Shown: positions 13,821 to 24,429 of the stretch, one piece after another
How the letters are laid out: every line of letters begins with the position of its first letter
Numbering within the stretch: position 1 is the stretch's first letter
Assembly: GCF_031755915.1 (NCBI RefSeq)
Contig: NC_083388.1
Span: 16,865,001-16,929,000 of the forward strand
Direction: 5' to 3'
From: Ziziphus jujuba
Taxonomy: Eukaryota > Streptophyta > Magnoliopsida > Rosales > Rhamnaceae
DNA length: 64,000 nucleotides
Position numbers and translations under genes: made by a program
The notes under the pieces: generated by a model
The model's database searches: none
Told to the model about the DNA's origin: nothing
What the model saw: the letters and a program-made list of their open reading frames with translations, nothing else

Positions 13821-13964
13821 CAAAGCCAAATTTCATTTCCTAGGAAAAAGTCAACCTTTTTCTCATTCAAAAAGTCAAACTTGATCAACTTTCAAAGCCA
13901 AATTTCATCTCCTAGAAAAAAGTCAACATTTTTTCTCATTCAAAAAGTCAAACTTGATCAACTT
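13821..13964. repeat. 72-bp tandem duplication
   Basis: Two adjacent copies, each with CAAAGCCAAATTTCAT, AAAAGTCAAC and AAAGTCAAACTTGATCAACT, differing at a few positions. It lies near the proposed start of the minus-strand LTR at 14022. Confidence 0.85.
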
Positions 13965-14253
13965 TAGTCAAATTGTTCAAAATTTTCAATTTATAGGTGT
14001 TTCCTAAAGACAAGTTGTTACATGATGACAATCATCAATATAAACTATTTGCCTACTAGAAATTTAACTGGTTACTCAAAAGGGTTCACATTCCCATATT
14101 ATTCTCATAAAATAAAAAAATAATACATAATTAAATGCTACCAATTAGCAATTGTCATGTCAGCAATAATTCTATTGCTGAAAGTTACCACTAATAACAA
14201 ATAGTAATACTTAGTAAATCAATCAAAGTATAAACCAAGTATCATGCGTTAAT

Positions 14254-14384
14254 ATTTATTTATTTATTTATTTATTTATTCTTGATCATTTACAATAATT
14301 TCCTTACATCATAGCATTTCAAACCCATAACCTCTTATTTATAGGTGTGAGTAACTTACCAACTGAGCTAATCTCACTCGACAT
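14254..14384 (-). mobile_element. tRNA-derived SINE
   Basis: On the minus strand the head carries a Pol III A box TAGCTCAGTTGG (14370-14359) and a B box GGGTTTGAAATG (14326-14315), 32 bases apart, as in tRNA-headed SINEs. The body continues to an (AATA)n 3' tail at 14254-14280. The tRNA-like part lacks a matching acceptor stem, and the B box has drifted from GGTTCGAATCC, so it is not a tRNA gene. No clear target duplication is visible because Cassandra DNA starts six bases beyond the head. Confidence 0.6.
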
Positions 14385-14389
14385 ATGAT

Positions 14390-14702
14390 TGTAACATGTG
14401 GCCTCCACTAGCGGACCTGCCACTCTCTATCGATAGTTTTTCAAATTTCGCCATCGTATTTTATATGAGATTTGTTATTCAGAACTTCTTAGGAGGTTAC
14501 CTATCCTAGGATTGCTCTTGCTTAAGTAAACTCAAATTCAGAGTTCTTTCGAATCCTAAAGCCAACCACTTTGAAAAGGTCCCGGCGTTATGAAATTGAC
14601 TATTGTTCCATTTGAATCATCTCCTAACGTACATCTGGATAATGTAGGATTGAATACTAGGTAGACTGCCAGTATCCCACCTCGTCCACACTGGTCATCA
14701 CA
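14390..14702 (-). repeat. Cassandra LTR A with 5S-like segment
   Basis: It starts TGTAACA on the plus strand. On the minus strand the stretch about 14595-14475 follows 5S rRNA: a region matching GAACTCCGAAGTTAAGC, then CAATCCTAGGATAGGTAACC, the counterpart of the 5S box C region (GGATGGGTGACC). Several changes make a functional 5S promoter unlikely. Confidence 0.75.
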
Positions 14703-14771
14703 TTCCACCTCCCTTAGCCCCCAGCATCCACTCTGGCACACTTCCAACCAAGTATAGGCTTTTATACTATT

Positions 14772-14969
14772 TATAACACCCCATTGCCTAAGCATGCTTA
14801 ACTTCAAAATTTTTTCAAATCTTGAAGTCAACCGCTTTGAAAAGGCCTCGGCATTATAAGATTGACTATTATTATATTTGAATTATCCCCTGATCTATGT
14901 ATAAACGATGTGGGATTGGATATTAGATAGCCTGCCAATATCCCGCACCCACCTATACTGGTCGTTACA
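14772..14969 (-). repeat. Cassandra LTR B, internally deleted
   Basis: About 198 bp where about 312 is expected. The part from the terminus to the 5S box C is missing: TATAACACC is followed at once by the box A region. That region, AAGTTAAGCATGCTTAGGC on the minus strand (14803-14785), is very close to plant 5S AAGTTAAGCGTGCTTGGGC. Confidence 0.7.
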
Positions 14970-15037
14970 ATCCACCCGCCTTGGTGTTGAGAGCCCACAT
15001 TAGCACACTTTAGGCCAGCAAAGGCTCTAATACCGTT
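14970..15037 (-). other. Cassandra internal domain with primer site
   Basis: Minus strand reads CGGTATTAGAGCC just after LTR C, two changes from the initiator-Met primer site TGGTATCAGAGCC. The other side is purine-rich (GGCGGGTGGAT) next to LTR B, serving as the polypurine tract. Nothing else fits in 68 bp. Confidence 0.7.
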
Positions 15038-15347
15038 TGCAACACTTCGCCTCCACTAGCTTACCTTCCATACTCTACCACTATTGTCCACAATTTAGCC
15101 ACCGCACTCGGTGTGAGATTTTTATTCAGAGCTTCCTAAAAAGTCACTCATCCTAAGGTTGCTTTTAACTGAGTATGCTTAATTTCGGAGTTCTTTCGAA
15201 TCCTGAAGCCAATTGCTCTGAAAAAGCCTTGGCATTATGAGAATGACTATTATTACATTTGAATCATCCCCTGATCTACACTTAGAAGATGTGGGATTGG
15301 ACACCAAGTAGTCTGCCAGTGCCCGCACCTGCCCACACTAATCGTCC
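15038..15347 (-). repeat. Cassandra LTR C with 5S-like segment
   Basis: About 310 bp. Its 5S-like part (about 15240-15124, minus strand) includes AGAACTCCGAAATTAAGC and GGATGAGTGAC. It is the best preserved LTR of this array in the GAACTCCGAA region. Confidence 0.75.
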
Positions 15348-15352
15348 ATGAT

Positions 15353-16996
15353 AATATTTTATTAGTCAACATATTAATATAACCTAAATAGGTAAACTCT
15401 TAAAAAGATAAGTATAACTAAATATTAGCCAATCAAATATTGACAACCTTCAATAATTGAGAAAACTTCATACTTCTCTTTTGTTTTGAGAAATCATAGT
15501 AAAAATGTTTTGATTTATAATTTATTGGCTTCTTAGTTTAAAGAGATTTGAAGTGTATCCATATATGTAATATTCATTTTGTATTTTTTATTAATATAGA
15601 AAATATTTATATTAATCCACGGCATTAAAAAAATAAATCATAAATATAGATACTCCTTACTATGTCTCTAATTTTCTAAAACTATTCAAATTATTAATGA
15701 TAATTATTTTTTAGTTTAGGCAACTAGAAATATCTAATAGTTCAAATTTGTTTAACAGACGTGGCATTATATTATTTATCTAACTTGAGATTCTCCATTT
15801 ATTTAGAAATGGAAAGGATTTTCATCTCAGATAGTTTCTTATATGTGTTTTAAGTTGAAATTGTTAAGTTTTAAGCGTAGGTTTTCATGGAAATCTTAAT
15901 TTGATCCTAAGTTAAATTTTTATTCTTTCCAAAAGTTTATGCTACATTATTCTCTTTATATTTTTTGAACATTACTTGAAAAGACTTAGAGATGTGTATT
16001 TAATTTAAAATTGAATGGATTTAAAATGAGTTATAAATTTTAAAAGATTTGATAGATTGTTATGAAATTTTATATACTATATATAAAATTTATAAGAATT
16101 TAATGAAATCCTTGGAATAGAGGCTGGCTTTTACATTGGCATTTTTCTTCACAATTTCACTTTTAAAATTCATTCACATTTATAAAAATCCATCATTTTT
16201 TTTAAATCGTTTAAAATTAATGACTTTTTGAATATCATAAAATTTTAAAAAATTTATAGAAAATCCTAATTAAATAAATCTAGATTTTAATGGACTTTTA
16301 TAGAATCCATTACAAACTTAATGGATACCCTTTGACTTGTATAGTTTTTTTAAAATCTGAATCAAACACTTCTAAATTTTTAAATTCTTTTAAAAAATTT
16401 TAAACTATAAATTAAGTACACTCCCATTAAGTATAATTGATTTGTTTGTTCAATCAAATACAATTGCCCTTTCTTTCAAAAAACAAAAAAAATCATTGTT
16501 TTTAAAAAGAACTTCAAAACAAGATTATTTAAAAAAATAAATAGAAGCTATTAGTCATATGGGGAAGTTCTCCTATCAAGATGTTCTAATGTTTTTTCTA
16601 TCAAAACCTCACATTTGAACTTTGGATTACTTCAAAAATTGAGATGTAAAATCATTTTTAGGGTTTAAATGAGCTTTGACAGTATTTACTTTGCATTCAT
16701 AAGGTTTTAGCACATTACTCAACTCATTTAAACTACCAAAATATTTTTAAATCTCAATTTTTGACGAGTTCTAAAGGCTAATAAGGCATGTCCTTATAGA
16801 AAATTTATTAATATGTTCTGATGAGAAATTGATTTAACATATGATAAACTACGTTATTTGAATAAATAGCAACTGAAGGAGTAATATTGTGATATTTTTT
16901 AGAAATTAAATAAATCCTTATAGGACAATGGTGCAATATACATTCTTTCCTTGTGTAAGGTTTTGGATTCAATTTACCTAATAATCGAAGTATATA

Positions 16997-16999
<3 letters not shown>
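15353..16999. other. AT-rich spacer, no gene seen
   Basis: 15365-15440 (TAATATAACCTAAATAGG, AAGATAAGTATAACTAAATA) resembles the MITE pieces at 6195-6630. The rest shows no coding frame, RNA gene or clear repeat. Confidence 0.5.

Positions 17000-17065
<66 letters not shown>
17000..17065. repeat. (TA)33 microsatellite
   Basis: A nearly perfect TA tract, one of the longest in the window. A second short tract follows at 17098-17117, just before the foldback element. Frames on both strands read as long YIYIYI runs and are artefacts. Confidence 0.95.
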
Positions 17066-17070
<5 letters not shown>

Positions 17071-17135
17071 TTGGAAAATTAGGTTTTCTATATTTGGATA
17101 TATATATATATATATATCTATATTTATACAGTCCG

Positions 17136-17283
17136 TCTATGATGCGGACGGTCCTTATGCGGACCATAGTATTGGTGACGGTTTTTCATAGTATTGGTAA
17201 CGATTTTCTAAAAAACCGTCGTTAATACTATGAAAAACCGTCACTAATACTGCAGTCTTCATGCGGACCATCCTCACCATAGA
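17136..17283. mobile_element. Foldback (hairpin) MITE
   Basis: The two halves are inverted copies: left arm TCTATGATGCGGACGGTCC..AGTATTGGTGACGGTTTTTC..; right arm, read backward, TCTATGGTGAGGATGGTCC..AGTATTAGTGACGGTTTTTC... The arms cover nearly the whole 148 bp and leave a tiny loop at about 17208-17214. It has no coding capacity. The target duplication is unclear, since (TA)n lies on the left. A degenerate relative sits at 12424-12520. Confidence 0.7.
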
Positions 17284-19597
17284 ATTTCCGTATATTTATA
17301 TATTTATATATATTTTTTTTGTAGATAAAAATGTAGATTTGTGAGGAATCAATGGTCTGTTGGGTACCATTTTACAAAATTTTACAAATTGAAAAATGAT
17401 CAAAAATGCATTCAACAGCTATTTTTGAAATATAAAATCTGAAAAAAAAATTGAAAACATTTTCTAAAATATAAATAGATTTATAAAAAAACGACTCAAA
17501 ATCACTTAGCATGTATTTGAAAAATTTTGGAAACAAAAAATAAATAATATTTATCATTTTAAATTAAAAATATTTATTTTATATATATATATATATAAAC
17601 CATAATTAACATATATCATATAATACCATTATATATAAACCATAATTAACATATATATAAACCATAATTAAACTATTTTCAATAACAAAGATTTTTTTTC
17701 CTTATAAATAATATATCATATAATACCATTATCAAACATGATTTTACAATCTTCATTCTTATAAAATATTTAAGAGACATGTTTTAAATTCTAAAAACAA
17801 AATCAATTTATTGTTTTCATTTTTGAAACTGTAAAATAAAAATTTATTTTACAAGATGATACCGAACTTGCCATAAGTTTTCAATATTTTGAAAAAAGTA
17901 GATAGAAAGTGGTCTGATAGAGAAAAAAAAAAAATTCATTCTCATATTCCTAAAATTGATTTTCCAACAAATTGAACTAAACTTTACCACTAACAAAACA
18001 AAACATAGACTAAAAGTATAATAAGTCCAAATTTTTATATAACTAAGATGACATCTTCATGATTAGTTTTTGGTGTTTATCAAAAAGACGATATCTTCAT
18101 GATAAGATATGAGAATTTATGTACGTGGTAAACCATCCAATTATTATGTGGATTTTGTACATATCCGGTAAAAATCTTTCTTTTTACGTCAGAAAGCATA
18201 ATTTGTTTTAATTAATGGAGATTATGGTAAAATCTATGTATTAAATAGTAATTTAATTAATTATTATTAAAATATTTTATTTTAAAATTTTAAAATAAAA
18301 AATAATAAAATTAAATATTTGATTAAAATTTATAATTCAAACAAAATAACAAAATAAAAAATAAAAAAGCAAATAATGTTATTGTCTAAAATGATCAGAT
18401 TCCATCCATCAGCCCCTCCACCAGAGGGATGGGTCAATGTCCGTACAATATGACGTGGCCGGTACAGAATATTTTATTTATTTATTTTTTATTTAACCTT
18501 TTTTATTTGGTTGGCCGTTTCGTCACCAATAAAGCAGTCGGAAATCTGAATAGCAGCCTTTTTAACTTCTGGCCAGGTGCCCATGTCCACTGCTCTCGAG
18601 CCATCAAATTCTGTTTTTCTTTATTTCATTTTATTTCCTTAAAAAAAATATATATATATATATATATTACTATTCATTAAAGAGCAAATAAAATAATACA
18701 AACTAAAATATCTCATTCAAATGTTACAAACTAAAATATCTCATTCAAATATTATAGCATATTGTATACTTCTTTTTCTTTTTTTTTTCTTTTTTTTTTT
18801 TTTGGTTAATAGCATATTGTATACTTCTTAATTAACTGATTGAAAAGAAAATAATATTTTCTACATCTTGTTAAAACAATATTATTATTATTATTTGGTA
18901 AGAATATTATTATTCTGTTGAACCATAAGATTAAGGACTGTCCCACTCAAATAAAAAATAATATACATATATATATATATATATATATTTTTTTTTTTTC
19001 TAAATTACAATTTATTCTGAGTGATACATGGGTACGTCTTTTCCTTGTCAGCCCAGATCATGTTTTGATATTGGAATATTGTTTCGCGAAATATTTTGCC
19101 AGCATATATTTAGGATTCTCCAAGTCAAAAAGCTACAAAGTTTTTTTGCTGTTTATTGGTTGATCATTCTTAAAAAATAATAATAATAATAACAATTTTT
19201 CTTTTGTGTTTTTTTGGGTTATCATTCACGAAAAGAATAACAATGATAATAATTTTTATTTATTTATTTATTTATTTATTGGGTTTTTGGGTGATGATTT
19301 AAGAATACAAAATATTCATTAAAAAAAAATCAGGACTACAAACTAACCAAAAAAAAAAAAAAAGAAAAAAGAAAAAAGAAACAAAGCAAAAAGAGCTTAG
19401 CATAGGCTATTTCAAACGTGGGACTTCAACTTTAAATTACCCCCAATTATGGGGTTCTACAATAACTTATCAATTTCATCTAAATCCTAGATTTTTTATC
19501 ACTAAGGATGCATAGATTGCTCCTATAAAAACAGTTCAGCGTTAAAAGACACTATTTTTTTTTTTTAAATAATTCAAGTTCAAAATTACTATACCTA

Positions 19598-19658
<61 letters not shown>

Positions 19659-20895
19659 CTAGGTTACATACTCCGCACATATAATAACATAGTCTAAACC
19701 AACAAAGAAGGGGATTTCATTCAAATATGGTTTAACCTAACACGTGGAAGTGTATTCTTATGGGTTAAACCTACTAATATTATATATATATATATTGAAA
19801 ATAAAGTATAATATTGTTATAAAGACATTAATACTTTTGACATAAATCAAATATAAGTTAATTTGCCCTTACTATAATTTTTCTTTATCAAGCTTTTGGT
19901 TAATATTATTTATTTTTATGCCAGTATCAACATTTAAAAATACATTTTGAAACCATAAAATACATATTTGAGATTTTTAAGAGAATTCAACAATTGTTTT
20001 TTTCTTTTTTTCTTTAAAAAAAGTACAATAATCTTATATATATTTATATATATCAAACAGCAAATGAATGAATTTTCTCCTTTTATATGGAGAAAAATAT
20101 ATATATATAATACCAAATAAATTATTTTTAAATTGTTTTTATCCAAACTACTAATTTTTATTACTAAGAAATGAAAGCATATTAAAAATATTGAAAATTT
20201 GAGGTTCTTCAATTCAAACTCGTACAAAGTGAAAGGAAGTGGCTACTTCCAAACTCAATAAAAAGATGTAGAATAATTAGGTATTTACACAAAAATTACA
20301 AATTAAATCAAGTATTTTAAATTACAATAACCATTGTAATAACTCAAATTTTGCTTTTTAAGAAGGGATTAATAATATTTTTTATCATTTCAGCTTGAAA
20401 TATGATGAAAGACTTAGGACAGCATGTTGTGGTCATAAACAGTATTATTTGTATTCTCCTTAAAAAAAAAATTAATTAATTAAACATGATAGTGATATTT
20501 TACATAAATTCGAACATTGTGCGCCAAGTAAATTTAATTACATTACAATTACATAAAAATAAATATTCCCAAAAAAATGAGAATCAAATGCATTTGGAGA
20601 AATCATAAAGTGACCAAGTGTAACTAGGTTCCTCATTCAACTTTTTTTATTATTATATTTACTTCTTTGCTAGGCGTGCATGGTAGCCATACACAAACAA
20701 TATTGTTATTATTTTTTTAAATCAACTACATAATGGAAATTAAGTAAACATTTCTTCTTTGTTTGATGTGTAGTAACAAAAGTAAGCATTTTATGTGTTG
20801 TTTGAGAGACTTACCTATGAATTTCACTAACTAAACATTTCTAGACAGGTTCAATACTTTTTGAGTCAAATAGAGCTTTAAAAACATTTTCAATG
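17284..20895. other. AT-rich spacer with microsatellites, no gene seen
   Basis: No frame resembles a known protein. 17575-17690 holds two to three copies of ATAAACCATAATTAACATAT; 18694-18755 holds a doubled ACTAAAATATCTCATTCAAAT and a doubled TAGCATATTGTATACTTC. 18390-18620 is less AT-rich and appears single-copy, with a TGACGTGG element at 18451-18458 that could be an ACGT-type regulatory core, but no gene follows. (TTTA)n at 19255-19280 is not preceded by SINE boxes. Confidence 0.5.
19606..19655. repeat. (TA)n microsatellite
   Basis: About 25 TA units in AT-rich spacer, without neighbours that suggest a mobile element. Confidence 0.95.
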
Positions 20896-21395
20896 CACTA
20901 CGCGAAAATTGATATCTAGCGACACTCATTTAGCGACGCTACGAAACAAACACGTCTGAAAAAACAAAACCGCGACTCTGAGGTTAATGAATCAGTAAAA
21001 ATTCAATAAATATACGACGTACTATATAGATTGTGCATCGCCTGTTTTCTCCTCCACTTTTTTTTTTTAGTTCTTTTAATTAATCTAATTTTAATTTAAC
21101 AACAAATAACCCATAAAGATATTAGAGCAACATAACTGAGGTTGGTTTTTTTTTTCTTTTTTGTTATACGTGTAACAGGCGACCCACTAGTAAGATTGTG
21201 CGTCGCCTGTTCTCTTTTCACTTAATTTTTTTTAGATCTTTTAATCAATCTAATTTTATTTTAATAATAACAATCAATAAAAATATTAGTGCATCAAAAC
21301 TGAGGTTTTTATATATATATATATAGTTAACAGGCGACGCACCAATAAGATTGTGCGTCGCCTTTCTCTCTTCACTATTTTTTTTTTTTTGATTT
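20896..21395. repeat. CACTA left subterminal region with ~150-bp repeats
   Basis: After the terminus come TAGCGACACTC and TAGCGACGCTAC, then three related units centred on about 21055, 21200 and 21350. Each has AACAGGCGAC.., a short AT spacer with AAGATTGTGC, then GTCGCC, so each can pair with itself. Between them lies ATTAATCTAATTTTA.. A(A/T)AACTGAGGTT filler repeated with a period near 150 bp. Confidence 0.7.
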
Positions 21396-23460
21396 TTTAA
21401 TAAAATCAAAATAGGACCATAACAAGAATTAAACCCAGACCCTCTTACACTCTCAAGAAATCACCACACCATCAAGTCAAATAACTTGTATGTACAAATG
21501 CAACAAAAACTGCTTAATATAATGTTAGGCGACGAATTACTTAAAGAATGCGTCGCCAAATGCGTCGCCTATTCTTTTTTTTTCAATTTTTTTATTCAAA
21601 CATTTAAAAAAAAATAAAATCAAAATAGGGCTATAACAAGAATTGAACCCAGAACCTCCTACATTCTCAAGAAATCACCACATCACTAGGCCAAATGACT
21701 TATATGTACTAATACAGCAAAAATTGGTTAATATAGTATTAGGCGATACATTATTTAAACAATGCGTCGCCAAATACAAGAACAGGCGACCCATTCTTCA
21801 AAAAATGCGTCGCCTGTTCTTTTTTTTTTTTTTTTCAATTTTTCTGATTAAACATTTAAAAAAAAAATCAAAATAGGACCATAACAAGAATTGAACCCAG
21901 GACCTCCTACACTCTCAAGAAATCACCACACCACTAGACCAAATCACTTATATGTACTAATACAGCAAAAATTGATTAATATAATGTTAGGCGACGCATT
22001 ATTGAAACAATGCATCGCCAAATACAAGAATAGGCGACGCATTCCTCAACAAATGCGTCGCCTCTTCTTTTTTTTTTTTTTTCAATTTTTTTGTTTAAAC
22101 ATTTAAAAAAAATAAAATCAAAATAGGACCATAACAAGAATTGAACCTAGGACCTCCTACACTCTCAAGAAATCACCACACCACTAGGCCAAATCACTTA
22201 TATGTACTAATATAGCACAAATTGGCTAATATAGTGTTAGGCGACGCATTATTGAAACAATGCGTCGCCAAATACAAGAATAGGCGACGCATTCCTCAAC
22301 AAATGTGTCGCCTGTTCTTTTTTCTTTTTTTCAATTTTTTTGTTTAAACATTTAAAAAAAATAAAATCAAAATAGGACCATAACAAGAATTGAACCCAGG
22401 CCAAATCACTTATATGTACTAATACAGCAAAAATTGGCTAATATAGTGTTAGGCGACGCATTATTGAAACAATGCGTCGCCAAATACAAGAATAGGCGAC
22501 GCATTCCTCAACAAATGCGTCGCCTGTTCTTTTTTTTTTTTTTTCAATTTTTTTGTTTAAACATTTTAAAAAAAACAAAATCAAAATAGGACCATAACAA
22601 GAATTGAACCCAGGACCTCATACACTCTCAATAAATCACCACACCACTAGGCCAAATCACTTATATATACTAATACAGCAAAAATTGGCTAATATAGTGT
22701 TAGACGACGCATTATTGAAACAATGCGTCGCCAAATACAAGAACAGGAGATGCATTACTCAACAAATGCGTCGCCTATTCTTTTTGTTTTTTCAATTTTT
22801 TTGTTTAAACATTTTAAAAAAATAAAATCAAAATAAAACCATAACAAGAATTGAACCCAGAACCTCCTACACTCACAAGAAATCACTACACCACTAGGCC
22901 AAATCACTTATATGTACTAATACAGCAAAAATTGGCTAATATAGTGTTAGGCGACGCATTATTGAAACAATGCGTCGCCAAATATAAGAATAGGCGACGC
23001 ATTCCTCAACAAATGCGTCGCCTGTTCTTTTTTTTTTTTTTCAATTTTTTTGCTTAAACATTTAAAAAAAAAATAAAATCAAAATAAGGCCATAACAAGA
23101 ATTGAACTCAAGACCTCCTACACTCTCAAGAAATCACCACACCACTAGGCCAAATCACTTATATGTATTGATACCGCAAAAATTGATTAACATAGTGTTA
23201 GGCGACGAATTATTCAAACAATGCATCGCCAAATACAAGAACAGGCGACGCATTCTTCAACAAATGTGTCGCCTGTTCTTTTTTTTTTTTTTCAATTTTT
23301 TTGTTTAAACATTTAAAAAAAATAAAATCAAAATAGGGCCATAACAAGAATTGAACCCAAGACCTCCTACACTCTCAAGAAATCACCACACCACCAGGCC
23401 AAATAATACAATAAGAACTAGCTAGTATAGTCGCTAAATAGACTAAAAGGCGACGCATTT
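21396..23460. repeat. Nine-copy ~250-bp tandem array inside the CACTA element
   Basis: The segment AAATAGGACCATAACAAGAA recurs, with small changes, at about 21412, 21626, 21870, 22120, 22370, 22585, 22833, 23086 and 23333. Each unit continues with a tRNA-like stretch, CTTATATGTACTAATACAGC, GGCGACGCATT..AATGCGTCGCC, a second GGCGACGCATTCC..AATGCGTCGCC, a T run and TTTAAACATTTAAA. Unit length is 247-253 bp, except the first (about 214) and the fifth, which lost some 45 bp across the tRNA-like part. Small frames recur in most units (start MNPGPPTLSRNH) only because the repeat recurs. Confidence 0.9.
21888..21941 (-). promoter_or_regulatory. tRNA-like Pol III A and B boxes in the CACTA repeat
   Basis: On the minus strand TGGTCTAGTGG (21941-21931; TGGCCTAGTGG in most other copies) fits the A box TRGYNNAGTGG, and GGGTTCAATTC (21898-21888) fits the B box GGTTCRANTCC, 32 bases apart. 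The surrounding sequence resembles a Leu/Ser-type tRNA (TGGCC.AGTGG..GGGTTCAA). T-rich runs that could end a Pol III transcript follow about 30-40 bases beyond the B box. Both boxes are present in most units, e.g. 22191-22138; unit 5 lost the A box, and units 1 and 9 have changed A boxes. Transcription is inferred, not shown. Confidence 0.5.
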
Positions 23461-24420
23461 GTAAACAACTGCGTCGCCGTTTCACCCATCCAATTTTTAA
23501 CTTTTTTTTCAATTTCAAAGTTATTTTTAGTAATTTTTTAGTTTTGTAAATTTTTTTTTTTTAAGTTGTAGATGACCAATCAACAAAACTAATTAAAGAT
23601 TAAAAAAAGAAAATGGAATAGGCGACCTGTTTTAATGGAATTGCATCGCCTGTTCCTTCAATTATTTTTTATTTTTTTTTAAGAAAAAGCAATTTAATAG
23701 AGTTTCAATTTTTAAAAACAAGTAAACTATCAATGACAACAAACACATGAAAGTTAAGCTCATTTAACATACTTATCTAGATAAATTGGTCAATAAATGA
23801 TTGTTAAATTAGAATTCTATATTCGGTACCCTATCTCAAATTAGGTCTTGAGATATTTTGTCTCGTCTATACACATATATGTATAACTGAGAAGAGCATT
23901 GACAAAACTATTTTCTATTTTTAGATTAATGGAATTTATTTTCATTGGATTGCTACATGAATATATTTGTAGATGAACAATTAAAAAATTATTTAAAGAT
24001 TATAAAGAAAATATAAGAAAATGAAATAGGCGACGCTTTTCAACCATAATACGTCGCTTGATCCCAAAATTCAAGAACAGGCGATCCTTCTTGAAGAGAA
24101 TACGTCGCCCATTCTCTCAATTAACAAAAACAAAAATTTTGAAAGACATGCAAATTTTATAAAGAATAAAGGCATGTACTTTAAAAACAGAAAAATAAAC
24201 AGCAATCTTCGATATTTTGCTTCGCATTTTTAAGAAATATTTTCAGTTTTTATTTGTAGTTGAAAAATAAAAATATTAATCAAAGAAAAAAAATGCAATT
24301 GGGAGAAAAGGCACGTTCTTGCCATTTTTTGAAAATTTTTGGCGCGTTTTTAAATTTTTACACGCTCCTTTAAATCCATTTTTTCTTTTTTAAAACTACA
24401 TCAAGTACACCACCTAATCG
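23461..24420. other. CACTA interior, sparse GCGAC hairpins
   Basis: No coding frame. Degenerate pairs of the same motif occur at about 23620-23652 (GGCGACC..TGCATCGCC) and 24028-24110 (GGCGACGC..TACGTCGC, GGCGATCC..TACGTCGCC). The rest is AT-rich. Confidence 0.5.
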
Positions 24421-24429
24421 ATATTAGAT

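Larger units (their letters stand above)
11220..14022 (-). mobile_element. LTR-like dispersed repeat, copy 1 (possible solo LTR)
   Basis: Read on the minus strand, the block begins TGTAACAACTTGTC (from 14022) and ends near TTTTGTTATA (11220), i.e. TGTAACA..TGTTATA termini like those of long gypsy LTRs. The core 11950-12430 is clearly related to 29500-29970: both contain (A/T)CCAA(T)GGACCAAA and the AAGTGGT..TTGATGTCC..AGA motif in the same order. No coding frame, primer site or polypurine tract was found. The five-base flanks (ATTGG, TGATG) do not match, so either a boundary is wrong or the flank has decayed. The family relation is firmer than the solo-LTR call. Confidence 0.4.
14390..15347 (-). 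mobile_element. Cassandra TRIM, tandem array of three LTRs
   Basis: Three LTRs separated by two short internal domains lie on the minus strand. Each full LTR contains a 5S rRNA-like stretch, the hallmark of Cassandra, a non-autonomous element without coding genes. Direct repeats ATGAT flank the whole array (14385-14389, 15348-15352), so it was inserted once as LTR-int-LTR-int-LTR. Internal domains are only about 69 bp and hold the primer site and a purine-rich segment. The last LTR seems to have lost a couple of bases at its terminus (GTCC where GTTACA is expected). The LTRs are clearly diverged, so the insertion is old. Confidence 0.85.

Noticed and set aside
14315..14370. A tRNA gene on the minus strand
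   Set aside because: A and B boxes are present, but the B box is degraded, no acceptor stem pairs, and an (AATA)n tail follows: a SINE.
14556..14831. 91-codon frame on the minus strand
   Set aside because: It lies within Cassandra LTRs A and B and their internal domain.
16808..17191. Frames rich in Tyr-Ile
   Set aside because: Translation of (TA)n tracts; the same holds near 3118, 7894, 12424, 34865 and 38462.
19255..19440. Possible second SINE because of a (TTTA)n tail
   Set aside because: No A or B box at the expected distance on the minus strand.
21643..23308. Five similar small frames (MNPGPPTLSRNH..) that look like a gene family
   Set aside because: They are the same frame in successive units of the CACTA tandem array, run through the tRNA-like and hairpin parts, and end in poly-Phe from T runs.
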